Shown here in pieces: positions 48,232 to 61,052 of a stretch of DNA of 64,000 nucleotides. The position numbers and the translations under genes were made by a program. The stretch is from Haliclona indistincta. Its lineage: Eukaryota > Porifera > Demospongiae > Haplosclerida > Chalinidae. How positions within the stretch are numbered: the stretch's first letter is position 1; every line of letters starts with the position of its first letter. The DNA lies in NCBI GenBank assembly GCA_964017065.1, contig OZ024783.1, positions 2,159,272 to 2,223,271 of the forward strand. Direction: 5' to 3'. Below the pieces are notes generated by a model. The model searched no databases, had not been told where the DNA came from, and saw only the letters and a program-made list of their open reading frames with translations.

Positions 48232-48800
48232 ATGGCAGAAGGACGACGAGATCTAGAAGAACAATACATAATCGCGTTTAGGAACGGGAACAAGCTTATG
48301 GCGGAGCAGCTGCTACCCAGCATACCACAACCAGCTACCATCACGACAACGTTCAAGTTCAGACTGTATCCTATTGAGTTATCATTGGTCTCTCTGCTCC
48401 ACCTAGCTGCGTACTGGGGCTGGAGGAATGTCGTCACTGCGCTAGTATCAGTGTATAATTGTGCCGCCAACTGCAAGGACGAGAAGGGACACATTCCACT
48501 GCATTATGCCGCCAGCAATGGACACCTCGAGGTGGTGAAATATCTCATAGTTGAACTACATTGTGACCCTATGAACAAGAACCAGTATGATGGCACTACA
48601 CCACTTCACTATGCTTGTCGCTATGACTACCTCAACATTGCTCAGTATCTCATCAGAGAGGAACACTGTAACCCATCATGTGAGAATGAGTATGGCGAGA
48701 CACCACTTCACTATGCTTGTCGCTATGGTCACCTCAACATTTCTCAGTATCTCATCAGAGAGGAACACTGTAACCCATCATGTGAGAATGAGTATGGCGA
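48232..48800 (+). CDS. Roco-3a: N-terminal ankyrin part, cut by gap
   Basis: Starts MAEGRRDLEEQYI, then the common N-terminal region and the first three ankyrin units (GHIPLHYAASNGH, TPLHYACRYDYLNIAQ, TPLHYACRYGHLNISQ). The sequence runs into 200 N at 48801, so the Roc, COR and Death parts are unseen. It carries a two-residue insertion after MAEGRR (DL) and other private changes, so it is a distinct copy and not merely a collapsed repeat. Confidence 0.85.
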
Positions 48801-49000
48801 NNNNNNNNNNNNNNNNNNNNNNNNNNNNNNNNNNNNNNNNNNNNNNNNNNNNNNNNNNNNNNNNNNNNNNNNNNNNNNNNNNNNNNNNNNNNNNNNNNNN
48901 NNNNNNNNNNNNNNNNNNNNNNNNNNNNNNNNNNNNNNNNNNNNNNNNNNNNNNNNNNNNNNNNNNNNNNNNNNNNNNNNNNNNNNNNNNNNNNNNNNNN
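48801..49000. other. Assembly gap, exactly 200 N
   Basis: Two hundred consecutive N at the centre of an inverted pair of Roco genes. The round number suggests a default or estimated gap size, so the true distance and content are unknown. Confidence 0.98.
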
Positions 49001-51434
49001 GCTCACAGACAGAGGAGGGGCTGAGGAGGTGGTATGGCTCTAAGGGTAGTGACTGTGTTGGGAGGCGACCGATACAATTTTCATTCTGACTGGAAATAAA
49101 TGGCTTTCGACAAAGAATAGATTTAGCTACATCCTGGATGTCAAAGAGGTCTGAGTCAGGTAGGTCATTGAAGGGATACTGTTGGACCAGGCTGGGAGAG
49201 ATGAGACACTCGTACACTTCCACACTCGGGCAGTGCTCTTGGTGAAGACGGTGAACCAGACCAATGAGTGAGCTACGAAGCTTGGCATGCTCCATTGGCC
49301 TGTCCTTGCTGCACGACATGGCCACCAACACTCTCCGGTTGTTGTCAAGGAGCTCAATGAGTGTTGTGATGTTGTCAGAGTCTGTCCAGGAGATGCCGTT
49401 CTTCCAGACAGTGCACCTTCGCTGGAGACCACAAAAACATGAAGTAACCTTGCGTCGTACCGATTGTGAGAATCGATAAGCTACGGAAAGGAGGAGGATA
49501 TGAAGGAAGCGAGAACTAAAGTACTGCTCAGGATCCACACACACCAGACACCAGCCAAACTCTAGTGCTCCTAGCTGCTGGACGAGGCTGTCCGGTCGCT
49601 CTGACTGAATGAGACCGGGGAAGAAGAGGAGATCAGCTGTGGAGTGAGAGGGTGTGGTCTGGAGGTTGGTGTTCTCTAGTACTGAGGGCTCAACTGGTCG
49701 ACAGAAATTCAATGACTGAAGAAAACCAACAAGCATATCTGTGTTGTGGTGAGGGAATACACTGAGTAGGCTGGAGGTGGATACTATGCCAGTGTTGCTG
49801 GCAAGAATGTCACGATGTTCTTTGAATTGACGAGGGGCAAACAGTGTTCCATTGATTTCGTTTAACAAGGCTTCTGTCTTCACTACGATCCAGCTGGATT
49901 GATGATGGCGTATAAAGAGGATGAGACCTTTATCACTGAGAGTGGTGAGGATCTCTGTGAGGACAGACTGGTCGCTAGGGAGAGAAGAATCGTTTTCCTT
50001 AGCGATTGCAGAAACAAGATCATGTAGTGTACAGCCTACCACGTTCAGCTTGGTACGAAGGAATGCGTAGACAACATGAGAATAGTAGTGGATGACGGGC
50101 TGACTGGCAGTGATGGCTTTCTGGCTGTTGGTGAGTGTGGCGATCAAACGACGTGAAGCGTCAGTGTTGGTTCTGCGACAGTCCATAGCAATGCACTCTA
50201 CATACTCCTGCCGTCTTACTCTTCTGGTAGCTATGATGGTCTGCAGCAGCGAGCCTTTCTCCTCCACCGACGACATGACCTGGTCGGCATGGCTACCAAT
50301 GATCACGTGCGATCGTCCCTCTGCTGTGCTGCAGGCATTGTCGATAAAGCTTAGCCAGTAGTGGAGCGACTCACAGATCTTCTCCTTGCTCTCACTCAGG
50401 TCTACCACACAGAGAAACATGGCTGCTGACCTTCGCATAACTTGCTCGAGCACGGCGTCATGACTCGAGTAGTATTCTTGCTGTCCAGCAAAGTCATACA
50501 CGACAAAGTTGCCCAGCTGCTCACTCTGGATGTGGTGTGGAACGATCCCTGCTGTATAGCGTTGAACATCAGCGACACACTCTACAGCTGTAGAACTACA
50601 TGTAGCTAGGCGGACGATGAGTTCAGTTATGGTAGTCTTACCAGCTCCACTGTCTCCTGTGAGTATCAGTTTAGTGAACGTGTGCACTGGGAAGGCTGTC
50701 CTGCACTCTTCGAATGGTTCAAATAGTTTAATGATATCATACCTGCCACTAGCAATGAACAATGCAGTGCGGCCATACTTGCCCTTAGTCAGTGGATTGA
50801 CTCGACCAGTCGATAACAGATATTGTACAATGTGGGCGTGGTTATGTAGACAAGCATAGTGAAGTGGTGTGTTGCCAACATTGTTCTCACATGATGGGTT
50901 ACAGTGTTCCTCTCTGATGAGATACTGAGTTATGTTGAGGCGACCATAGCGACAAGCATAGTGAAGTGGTGTCCAGCCAATACTGTTCTCACATGATGGG
51001 TTACAGTGTTCCTCTCTGATGAGATACTGAGCAATGTTGAGGTGACCAAAGCGACAAGCATAGTGAAGTGGTGTAGTGCCATACTGGTTCTTGTCAATAG
51101 GGTCACAATGTAGTTCAACTATGAAATATTTCATCACCTCGAGGTGTCCATTGCTGGCGGCATAATGCAGTGGAATGTGTCCCTTCTCGTCCTTGCAGTT
51201 GGCGGCACAATTATACACTGATACTAGCGCAGTGACGACATTCCTCCAGCCCCAGTACGCAGCTAGGTGGAGCAGAGAGACCAATGATATTAACTCAGAA
51301 TAAAACAGTCTGGACTTGAACGTTGTCGTGATGGTAGCTGGTTGTGGTATGCTGGGTAGCAGCTGCTCCGCCATAAGCTTGTTCCCGTTCTTAAAAGCGG
51401 TTATGTATTGTTTTTCTCTGCGTCCTTCAGCCAT
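49001..51434 (-). CDS. Roco-3b: ANK-Roc-COR gene, C-terminus lost in gap
   Basis: Reverse strand from ATG at 51432-51434 to the gap. It encodes about 810 residues: only four PLH ankyrin units (GHIPLH, GTTPLH, GWTPLH, GNTPLH), then the Roc GTPase (GDSGAGKTT, DFAGQQEYY, GSHADQ) and COR. It shares with Roco-2 a COR C-terminal variant (CFCGLQRRCTVWKNG, FNDLPDSDLFDIQDVAKS) that differs from Roco-1 and Roco-4 (YPLDNLPDS..LFDIHHVARS). The frame is open to the gap. Small differences (LATCSSTAVE, HVIIGSHAD) are in-frame indels. The Death exon is not visible. Confidence 0.88.
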
Positions 51435-51528
51435 TGCTCTGCGTCCGCCCTTTTGCTAAGCTTGAGTTTGAGAGAATCCTTTCGTTGTTTCCTGCGAGGT
51501 TTCCTCCAGCAGCAAAATAACCAAGCAT

Positions 51529-51534
51529 CACGTG
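51529..51534. promoter_or_regulatory. CACGTG palindrome upstream of Roco-3b
   Basis: Lies in the longer palindrome gcatcacgtgatgc, 95 bp upstream of the reverse-strand start. Same element as at 38616 and 48114. Confidence 0.4.
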
Positions 51535-51539
51535 ATGCT

Positions 51540-52260
51540 TACCCGCCATGCCGCCAAAAGAAGCGAGCCTTCTAGTGATGAATCTGATGGTACATGGTCT
51601 AGCTCTTTACAGAAGAACAGTATAGTGATCACTTCGTTAGGACCCTCATCAATCAGTGTAGAGAAGCGTGACTCAAGAGGAGATGGTGGATGAACCCAGT
51701 GATCTGTGAGTGATGTGTGTGTCCTAAATAACTCACCTTTCACCTACTGCCCTCCTCCTGTGCTGGTTAGGTTATTATGGAGACTACCAGCAGCTCAGGG
51801 AGAGAGCCTGTTACTACCACTGCAATACTACTGACTTGCTTCTCTCAGCTTGATTTCTCCACTGCTGCTCGAGCACACCTAGCTGATAGAAGGTGAGTGA
51901 TGTGAGTGTGTCACTGCTAGTACTGTGAGTCAATATTGTGTACAGACAGTGATACTATCATCATGGAATAGAGATGACTGAAGCTAGGTGAGTCACACAC
52001 ACTCATTCACTCATAGCCTCTTGTGGTCATATGTAGGTTAGACCATGAATCGATTAGAACGCCGCAGAAACCAATTTATAGACGTCCCATTTCACGAAGC
52101 GTGTGGGCGTCTATTGAGAGTGGTCATGGCAGCATTGTCACATACAGTGACAGACCAGCAACACAGCTTAGCACTGAGGAGTGTTTACATGCAACATAAG
52201 CATCCTTCAACTGGAAATTAGCAAACCTTGACCAGGCAAAAAGTGACTGTCCATGCCTCC
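51540..52260. repeat. Duplicated upstream block, copy 3 (inverted)
   Basis: Inverted relative to 47371-48113 and 3061-3663. On the plus strand, 52036-52188 is an open frame (SIRTPQKPIYRRP, then SGHGSIVTYSDRPATQ) ending in TAA after [10 protein letters not shown]; an exon-like LDFSTAARAHLIE segment precedes it near 51850. Two copies keep the frame with amino-acid changes. I do not recognise the product. Confidence 0.55.
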
Positions 52261-52339
52261 TCTCAAGGAGGCATGATACTCTCATCTATCCATCCAAGCA
52301 TTCATCAAACCTTCTCCCTCTCCCTCAGGATTGAAAAGG

Positions 52340-52731
52340 ATGTGGAGGTGGCTGGCTTGAAGGAGCAGGACCTACCCAAGTGATCCACCCACAGCTGCTG
52401 GTAGCTCCAGTACCCTCAGTGAGTCACAGTACACACACGTTGTGACAGTGGTACTCCTCTATACAGGTATTGGTGACCTGGCTAGTGTTAAAAAGCATTA
52501 AAGAACTTGGTTGACTGGCAGTCTCTTGGTTTGGAGCTGGGACTGCTCTACACTTCACTGGAGATTACAGAGAGAGAGCAGCTTGGAAACATCACTGCTT
52601 GCAAGACCAAGATGCTGGCTGCATGGCTGCAGCAACAAGACAATGTCAGTAAGAATGGTGCCCCTTCGTGGACGGTACTGAAAGCAGCTCTTGAGGAGAT
52701 GGGAGAAGGGCATCTAGCCAGTCAGCTCTGA
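52340..52731 (+). pseudogene. Death-domain 3' end of a further Roco-like gene
   Basis: 52345-52420 matches Roco exon 2 (EVAGLKEQDLP) but with one extra C that shifts the frame. After an intron-like stretch, 52507-52731 encodes a Death domain of a different subtype: VDWQSLGLELGLLYTSLEI, then KTKMLAAWLQQQ and SWTVLKAALEEMG, ending ASQL-stop. A likely frameshift also lies near 52503, just before VDWQ. The first exon (ankyrin-Roc-COR) is absent. It appears to be the remnant of a fifth family member with a diverged effector domain. Confidence 0.65.
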
Positions 52732-52739
52732 GATGGTGA

Positions 52740-53477
<738 letters not shown>

Positions 53478-53609
53478 TGATCACGTGATAGTCACATGCA
53501 TTTTAGTTACGTGAACAACTATCCAGGCCAGAGGGTAAAGAGTATTCTGTACACAAGCTACTGCTGGGGACACACACAAGGTAATTTCTAATTACGAAGT
53601 TGGAAATAA

Positions 53610-53756
<147 letters not shown>

Positions 53757-53933
53757 TAACACTGTATGCACTTTCTGTCTTGCACACTCAGAGTATGGAG
53801 GGTTTGGGTCTGTGGCTGGGAAGATTGAGATTGAGGTGAAAATCAACCATGAGGGAGAAGTGAACAGGTTAGTAGTGAGTGGTGTGTTTTTTATTTTGAC
53901 TCATCTCCCTTTTCATCCATTCTCTCTTTCTCC

Positions 53934-53939
<6 letters not shown>

Positions 53940-53988
<49 letters not shown>

Positions 53989-54150
53989 TCTCTCTTTCCT
54001 CTCTCTTTCCCCCCTCCTCCCCTCCCTCCCTCTTTCCCTCCCTCTTTCCCTCCCTTTCTCCCACCCTCCTCTCTGTGTGTGTGTGTGTGTGTGTCTCTCT
54101 CTCACACACACACACTCTCTCTCTCTCTTTCTCTCTCTCTCTCTTGCTCC
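53940..54150. repeat. CT/TCCC-rich intron with GT and CA runs
   Basis: Low-complexity pyrimidine tract within the RBBP4 arm-B intron; it gives false SLSL or REREREE frames. Confidence 0.88.
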
Positions 54151-55178
54151 AGAGCACGCTATATGCCTCAGAACTCGTTCCTGGTAGCCACAAAGACACC
54201 TTCAGCCGATGTGTATTTGTTTGACTACTCCAAACACCCTTCACTACCAGGTACAGTGAGCTCCTAGCCTGGATTCCACTTTCTATATTTGGTTCTTCTC
54301 TAGAGAGCACAGATTGTAGACCAGATCTACGACTGAGAGGTCACACTAAGGAAGGGTTAGTGAGAATGTGTGTGTGTAGTCACTAATATCTCTCTCTCTC
54401 TTCCTCCCTCCTTTTTCCTCTCTCTCTTCCTCTCGCCCTCTCCCCCTCTCTCTATCTCTCTAGGTATGGTCTATCATGGAACCCCAGTCAGAAGGGATAT
54501 CTGCTCAGTGCTTCTGATGATCATGTGAGTACTATTATACAATCATCTAGTTCTCTTATTCTTGTTCTCACACACGACTGTTTGCCTATATGGGATGTCA
54601 GTGGTCATACGAAGGTCAGCACTCACTCACTCTCTCTATGCCTCTTGCTCACTCACATCTCTCTCCCTCTCTCTCTCTCACTCATTAATCTCTCCTCTCT
54701 CTCCTTCTCTCTCCTCCCTCTCTCACTCTCTCTCCAGGAGCAAAAGTCGCTGGATGCCAAGACCATCTACACAGGACACACTGCAGTAGTAGAGGTAACA
54801 GTCCATGTAACCGTCACATGATAATCACATGACCTATCTCACCAACAGGATGTTGCCTGGCACCTTCTTAACGACAGTTTATTCGGATCAGTCAATGATG
54901 ATCAAAAATTGATGATGTTAGTTCAAAATTTTATCATAACTAAAAAAAATTTAATGGTACTTCAAATGTTTTATCTAGATGGGATACCAGGTCTATACGG
55001 GTGCTAACAAGGCTAGTCATGTGGTTGATGCTCACGCTGCAGAGGTAGGAGGGGCTACAAGTCGTGTGTGTGTGTGATGTGTGATGTAGAAGTGTTATAG
55101 CTGTGTTTCATGTTGACAGGTCAATTGTCTAGCATTCAATCCTTACAGTGAATTCATTCTAGCAACTGGTTCCGCTGA

Positions 55179-55379
<201 letters not shown>

Positions 55380-55961
55380 TGACACTGTAGAGCAAGTTTG
55401 CAAGCTTAACTTTCTTGCATAACATTGTATGGTGCATAAATGCACCAAAAACGTGGATAAAAAGTCGATAATTTTGTTAACAATTGCAAATGATCGAAAA
55501 CAAAGCAAAACTAGGGCTGTTGATCAGCAGCCATCTTGTCACTCTTGCTTTGTTCTCAAAAAGTTATCGATTTTTTATCCACACTTTTGGTGCATTTATG
55601 CACCGTTCAATGTTATGCAAGGAAATTAAGCTTGCAAACTTGCTGTAGTGACAGATGAGCCATTCTGTGAGCTATTTGTAAAGTGAATTTTCTTAACTCA
55701 GCCAAATAGCCATTTCCTGGCCTACAAACATTTGTTACTAGGTGAAATTGGTACACATCACTTGATCTTTCTACATTTTGCTGACAAACGATGGAAACTA
55801 TTTAAAGCTTGCATACACACAGCAGAATGGTGTGTGGATGTGTAAAGTTATATTGTTATAAAATTAATTATGATAAAAACAATAGCTGTAGTAACAAACC
55901 ACAAAATTACCCTCTCTAAGCTGGAAGCTCTGTACTTGTTCTTCTTTAGCGCTATAGAAAC

Positions 55962-57400
55962 ATGATTACTACAGAGTTCCTCTTCCCACACATTGGGACC
56001 TTCACTGTTGTTATAATTATTTTAACCCTCTTTTCTTGTATAGATGGTGCTTTGGTATATACCAAGGAATGCTGCTGGCACAGGTCCAGCTACATATATG
56101 GACAAAATAAAAGGTTAGCGCTATACGTACAATCAATGGGTTCTACAAAAACTTATACTACCTCAGATCACCAGCTTCCCCCTCTACCTCCTCGTACTCA
56201 TCCTCACAGACCCCTCCTGTCCTTCCACAGAAGCCCACTCCCACTCCACCTTTTCATCAATCATATGCTCCTTCTTCACATCTTCCTTCACTTGTACTTC
56301 CCACTAGCGCACATGATAGTGAATATGAAGAAATGATTCCTGCTCCTACACTGCCTCCCAAAGCACAGCAACACATGACTGAAGAAGAAAAGGTGTGTTG
56401 TCAACAAATCATTGTACATGTATACCCAAGGGGGCATCCCATATTCCCATGGTGATAGTTTATCTAAATTTTCCTGCACACACAGAAAATACTGAAAGTG
56501 ATAGAAAAAGAGTAGATCAAGAGACTGTCAAAACTGACTCTAGTAAGTGCTACAGCATCATATGAGGCTCAGCAGGAAGGGGTTTGTATAATATATTATA
56601 TCTTGTCATTGTGTGATTCTACACTCTCAACAGGACCTTTCGTTTTCAATGTATGATGAGGCTATGATTATTGAGCCTTTGCCGGTACGCAATACATGAT
56701 CGTATATAATCCTCCTTTTGAAACTCTCCTGTAGGATCTGGGATGGTACCTTGCTCATAGGGCAGATAATCCCAGCATAAGAGGAGCTGTCCCGATCAAC
56801 CATTTTCATATTGTCTGCATGTCAGATGATGGTAGGTATGAGTAGCTGAATAACGATACCAAACCTCTGCTATTTAATATTCACAGAAGATGAAGATGAT
56901 GGACGCAAGTAAGTTTAGCACATCTCTGTTGCCTACTAATGCATTGTGTCTGCAATCACAGGAGCCTAGCTACCATTCCGGCCTATGACAGACTTTATGA
57001 TGGTAGGTGATGTTCCCATTGCAGTCAGTTTCCTCTGTATTCCCCTGTCACTAGATGACACTGATTTTATCAGCACCTCTGGGTGGTATTATCAACCAGG
57101 CATGGCTCAGGGAAACAACTCTATTCTTCATGTACTTGCAAAGAAGGCAAGCATTGATGTGGATACCTTCAAGGCGATTGAAAAGGCGGTTTATATATTG
57201 AAATACCAATTTAATGGGAAGGTGAGAAATCATTGTGAAAAAAAATTGAATTCACCTCACATCAGGTGTTCGTTGGCAAGGCTGAGGTTCTGTACGAAGA
57301 GCTCATGAAACATTTCGATTGCTTCGGAAAGACGAGAAAAGAAATCAGAGAAATAGATGATGAGCTATGCCATCATACAACTTCAACAGGATGGGAGGTG
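55962..57400 (+). pseudogene. TM/proline-rich/SH3 adaptor-like gene, copy B
   Basis: Copy of 10847-12257, between the two series of duplicated RBBP4 exons. Exon a at 55962-56113 has a membrane segment (TFTVVIIILTLFSCI) then ECCWHRSSYIYGQNK. Exon b at 56167-56392 is proline-rich (TPPVLPQKPTPTPP, EMIPAPTLPPKAQQ). The next exon (56486 on) starts KILKVIEKE and hits TAG where copy A has CAG (KEQIKRL). SH3 pieces follow at about 56565-56582, 56634-56684 and 56745-56830 (DLSFSMYDEAMIIEPLP; DLGWYLAHRADN; IRGAVPINHF), then EDEDDGRKS and a C-terminal part (VFVGKAEVLYEELMKHF). Join near 56998-57020 is unclear: only 22 nt could be an intron. The nonsense change makes this copy defective. Family unrecognised. 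Confidence 0.6.
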
Positions 57401-57741
57401 AGAGATAGCATCCAAAATAGTACGATAATGACGTCATTCCTTTGATGTCGTAGGTCCTATATTTCGTATATAGACCTGGAAAAGTGGGCGGAGTAGGTCT
57501 ATATTTTTTAATATAGACCTAACCATCAACACTGTTCACAAGCGCATACATCATTTCTCTCTGAAGAACTTACTAGTTCTACATGTATATAAAAAAATAT
57601 TAAACTAGAGTTCTTAGAACACATACCCTGTGCACTGTGGTGTGCTGTACTTTAATTGATATGTAGTTCATTCAGTTGCAACACGCAGACTATCACTCAT
57701 AAATCTCTCCCTCCTTCCCTCTCTCTCTCCCTCTCTCTCCA

Positions 57742-57778
<37 letters not shown>

Positions 57779-58144
57779 CTCTCTCCCTCCTTCTCTCTCT
57801 CTCTCCCTCTCTCTCTCCAGGAACAAAAGTCGCTGGATGCCAAGACCATCTACACAGGACACACTGCAGTAGTAGAGGTAACAGACCATGTAACTGTCAC
57901 ATGATAATCACATGACCTATCTCACCAACAGGATGTTGCCTAGCACCTTCTTCACTCGGATCAGTCAGTGATGATCAAAAATTGATGATGTTTGTTCAAA
58001 TTTTTATCATAACTAAAATTTAATGGTACTTCAAATGTTTTATCTAGATGGGATACCAGGTCTACTGGTACTAACAAGGCTAGTCATGTGGTTGATGCTC
58101 ACGCTGCAGAGGTATAGGAGGGGCTACAAGTCGTGTGTGTGTGT

Positions 58145-58250
58145 GCCAATCCACGAGCAGGCAGGTGCTGTACAATGTGTGACATGTGACAAATGGTTCA
58201 GAAGCAGAGGTGGTCTGACTGTGCATCGTTGTCGTGCAGGCTCCACATAG
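58145..58250 (+). pseudogene. C2H2-like zinc-finger tail of a transposon
   Basis: The frame encodes EQAGAVQCVTCDKWFRSRG and GLTVHRCRAGST-stop, a C-x2-C ... H-x-C knuckle. Finger tails of this CxxCxRxFRSxGGLxxH kind are found in retrotransposon polyproteins and domesticated relatives. It is present only in arm B, bounded by GT repeats, so it is probably a short inserted relic. No reverse transcriptase is seen. Confidence 0.4.
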
Positions 58251-58319
58251 CAATCTATCGTTCATTCCTCTCATTCGAGGGGACGCGTGACCCATACGGG
58301 TAGCGTTTATTCAAGGTCA

Positions 58320-58358
<39 letters not shown>

Positions 58359-58450
58359 AAGCTGTATTTCAGCATTCAATCCTTACAGTGAATTCATTCT
58401 AGCAACTGGTTCCGCTGACAAGGTACAGCACTCATGATTATGTACTCAAC

Positions 58451-59073
58451 TAGCCTCGTCCCCACGCCCAATTTTCGCTAACTTTACGAAACGAATGACG
58501 GAACGAAATGCGAAAATAGGGCCTGGTATCCATTGCAGGGGTATTGGTGCGCATGCGTTAGTCGTTATACAGAATCTGTATAATCGGCAGGATATTCTGA
58601 ATCCGTAACCTTGCATTCTTCTAGGATACTGCGTCATTCCGTGTATTTGTCTGTATTCTCGCTCTACTGTAATGGAAGTTCTCACTGTGTGCACGTTTCT
58701 CTGCTTAGCGTAAAGATTGCAAACACGTGTGGACTAGTTCAGGAAGTCTAAGCCGATCTACTGGCGCCCTCACAAACCCCACGTGAAACTGTAGCGTACC
58801 AAGACTTTCACGAGTCCATTTTTCCAACTGAACGATGGTTTTACTGGCTGCCCTGGTTGTCTTCAGACTCCCTCGCGACGGATCAAATCTTCTAGAGTGC
58901 GTGTTTGCTTAGCTATATTTCGTTTCTTGTTTATAACTCGCTCAGACTCTTTAATTTTATTCATGCATGCGTATCATTAATTACCCTTGCAATAGAGACC
59001 AGGCCTTTATTTTTCGCCGTTTCGTTCATTTGCGTTTTTCGTTGCGAAAAATTTTGGCCTGGGGACGAGGCTA
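58451..59073. mobile_element. 623-bp MITE, TAGCCTCGT ends, 9-bp duplication
   Basis: Starts tagcctcgtccccacg and ends ggggacgaggcta. Inner inverted blocks include ttcgc...aacg and aggcctggt. It is flanked by gtactcaac at 58442-58450 and 59074-59082. It sits in the RBBP4 intron of arm B and is absent from arm A. It belongs to the same class as 16311-17051. Confidence 0.85.
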
Positions 59074-59132
59074 GTACTCAACTCTCCATTTGATATTCCC
59101 ACTCCTCTCTCTCTCTCTCTCTCTCTCTCTAG

Positions 59133-59300
<168 letters not shown>

Positions 59301-59856
59301 TAAACAGCACAGTACAACAGGTGAGAACAAAAATTCAGTCTTAAGACTAAATTTTTGTACTAATAGTAACTAAAATTTTAATGTGGTTATTGTATTATGA
59401 TTTTTTTACAGATTTCACGTGGTTCCAGGGTTAATTTTGGTCTGTTAGACTCCACCTATGTTGTTGGTTACCTTAGCAACGCCACACTCCTGGGATCAAA
59501 GTACAAGTTCCGTCAGCTAATCACAGGAGCTGGCTGGCTAGTGAGAGAGTGAGTGAGACCCTGCTAGCTGTATGTCACTTCATATCATTGCTACAGTGGT
59601 GAGGTCTGGATTGAGACTAGCGCTAAGCTGGAGAGCATCTCTGAAAGTTTGTCACTGAGAAGGCTCCTCGCACCGCGATATGTGCTGCTAAGAACGGTAC
59701 TCTGATCCTCCTCCAGGTGAGTGGGCGGGGTCAATATAGTGTACATGTTATTGTTGATTTCACATTAGTTAGAACGATGTGCTATTCTTCATCACTACAG
59801 GTTGATGGTGAGGAGGATATCAGGAAAGGTATTGATTTACTGGAGTTCTCTAATAT

Positions 59857-60063
59857 CCCGTTCACACTGCACGTTAGAACCGGGCCGAACCGAACCGGGC
59901 CACACTTTATGATCAAAGTTCCGACACAACCGAACCGTGCTGGAAGCGGCCCACCTATGGTTGGTGTGCCGCGATGGTGCAGTTCAGTTGCGTTCATACT
60001 GTCAGAGATTTGCAACCGGGCCGGCCCGGTTCGGTTCTGTTTTAGCGCGTAGTGTGAACGCGG
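59857..60063. mobile_element. 207-bp MITE inside a NAGPA exon
   Basis: Ends cccgttcacactgcacg and gcgcgtagtgtgaacgcgg are inverted repeats, and gaaccgaaccgggcc pairs with ggcccggttcggttc inside. Flanked by TAT on both sides. It is GC-rich compared with its surroundings. It interrupts coding sequence between LLEFSN and ILQSVGCWQAV. Confidence 0.75.
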
Positions 60064-60474
60064 TATAAGATACTGCAATCAGTGGGATGCTGGCAGGCAG
60101 TGGTAAGCACCTCAACACATTGATCAGCTGTACATGTACACAATGAGTTTGTTAGTATTGATACCATCATGAGAGAATGTAGAGACCTTGAGAGTCATAT
60201 TAGTTCCTTTTTTAACAATCACGAAATGTTGACCTAGCTATCTCATGGTTTGTACACATGGTATTTTCGTATGTAAGTTATAAAGTATCGTAATTATTAT
60301 TATAAAGATTTGGTGCAAATTAATAATTTCCTTGTCCACTATTGGAGACAATTGTGGTAGAAGTCCTATAAGCACAGCAATTGGAGGTGTGGTGCAACAA
60401 ACACGTGTTTTTGAACCAAGAATGTGTCTTTATATCTGTTCCATGAAGTGCATGACTATGGCAAAATTTGGAGG

Positions 60475-60623
60475 GCTACAGGGTTTTGCAGGTTGCTTGA
60501 CCAAAATTTTTTTGCTAGCGCATGCGCACAGTACATTTTCTGTACAATTATTATACAGAAACACGCTATGAGCATGCGCTAACAGGAAATTGTTTGGTCA
60601 AGCAACCTGCAAAACCCTGTAGC
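60475..60623. mobile_element. 149-bp inverted-repeat element in NAGPA intron
   Basis: gctacagggttttgcaggtt and ttgcttgacc at the left are repeated inverted at the right end, giving about 38-bp arms with a further pair tagcgcatgcgc / gagcatgcgcta inside. No clear target duplication. Absent from arm A, where this region is deleted. Confidence 0.7.
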
Positions 60624-60875
60624 ACATATTTTAGCGAGAAGGTGGCATAAATAAGAGGAACCTGATCTTTGTAAGAAATACGGTGTGAAACAGATTCATC
60701 TATTATGATACTCTCTTTCTATCTCTCTCCCTTTCTCTCTCAGAATCTAGATGGTGGTGGTAGCAGTACATCAGTGTATAATGGTCATTATGTTAATCGT
60801 CCCACCTGTACTGACACTAGCAGTATCTGTGAGAGACCTGTCTCCTCTATCACTTGTATTATATCACATCATTGA

Positions 60876-61052
60876 ACAAGATGACTTATTAACAGATTTA
60901 TCACCATCAGTGTGTACAGTGTTTGTAATAACTAGCTCCTCCCTCTTTACTAACTAGCTGTAGACATCACATAGTAGGTTCATAATGAAGTGATATTGAA
61001 CATGAAGAGACACTGAAACGTATTTCGAAATTAACCAAAAATAAAATTATAT
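60876..61052. other. Tail-to-tail segment NAGPA/Roco-4
   Basis: Inverted counterpart of 8134-8322. No gene. Confidence 0.6.

Larger units (their letters stand above)
59412..60875 (+). pseudogene. NAGPA: NAGPA-like gene, arm B, 3' half, disrupted
   Basis: Exons: 59412-59548 (RVNFGLLDSTYVVGYL; FRQLITGAGWLVR), 59597-59715 (DGEVWIETSAKLESISES; APRTAICAAKNGTLILLQ), 59801-60102 (VDGEEDIRKGIDLLEFSN) and 60744-60875 (NLDGGGSSTSVYNGHYVN; ERPVSSITCII). They match the conserved catalytic half of NAGPA in order. Between ISES and the RTAI block the frame changes by one base, and a 207-bp MITE splits exon 3. There are no exons for the N-terminal half; the region before 59412 is RBBP4. In a functional gene this would be the Golgi uncovering enzyme. 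Here it is a broken 3' fragment, more complete than arm A. Confidence 0.8.
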
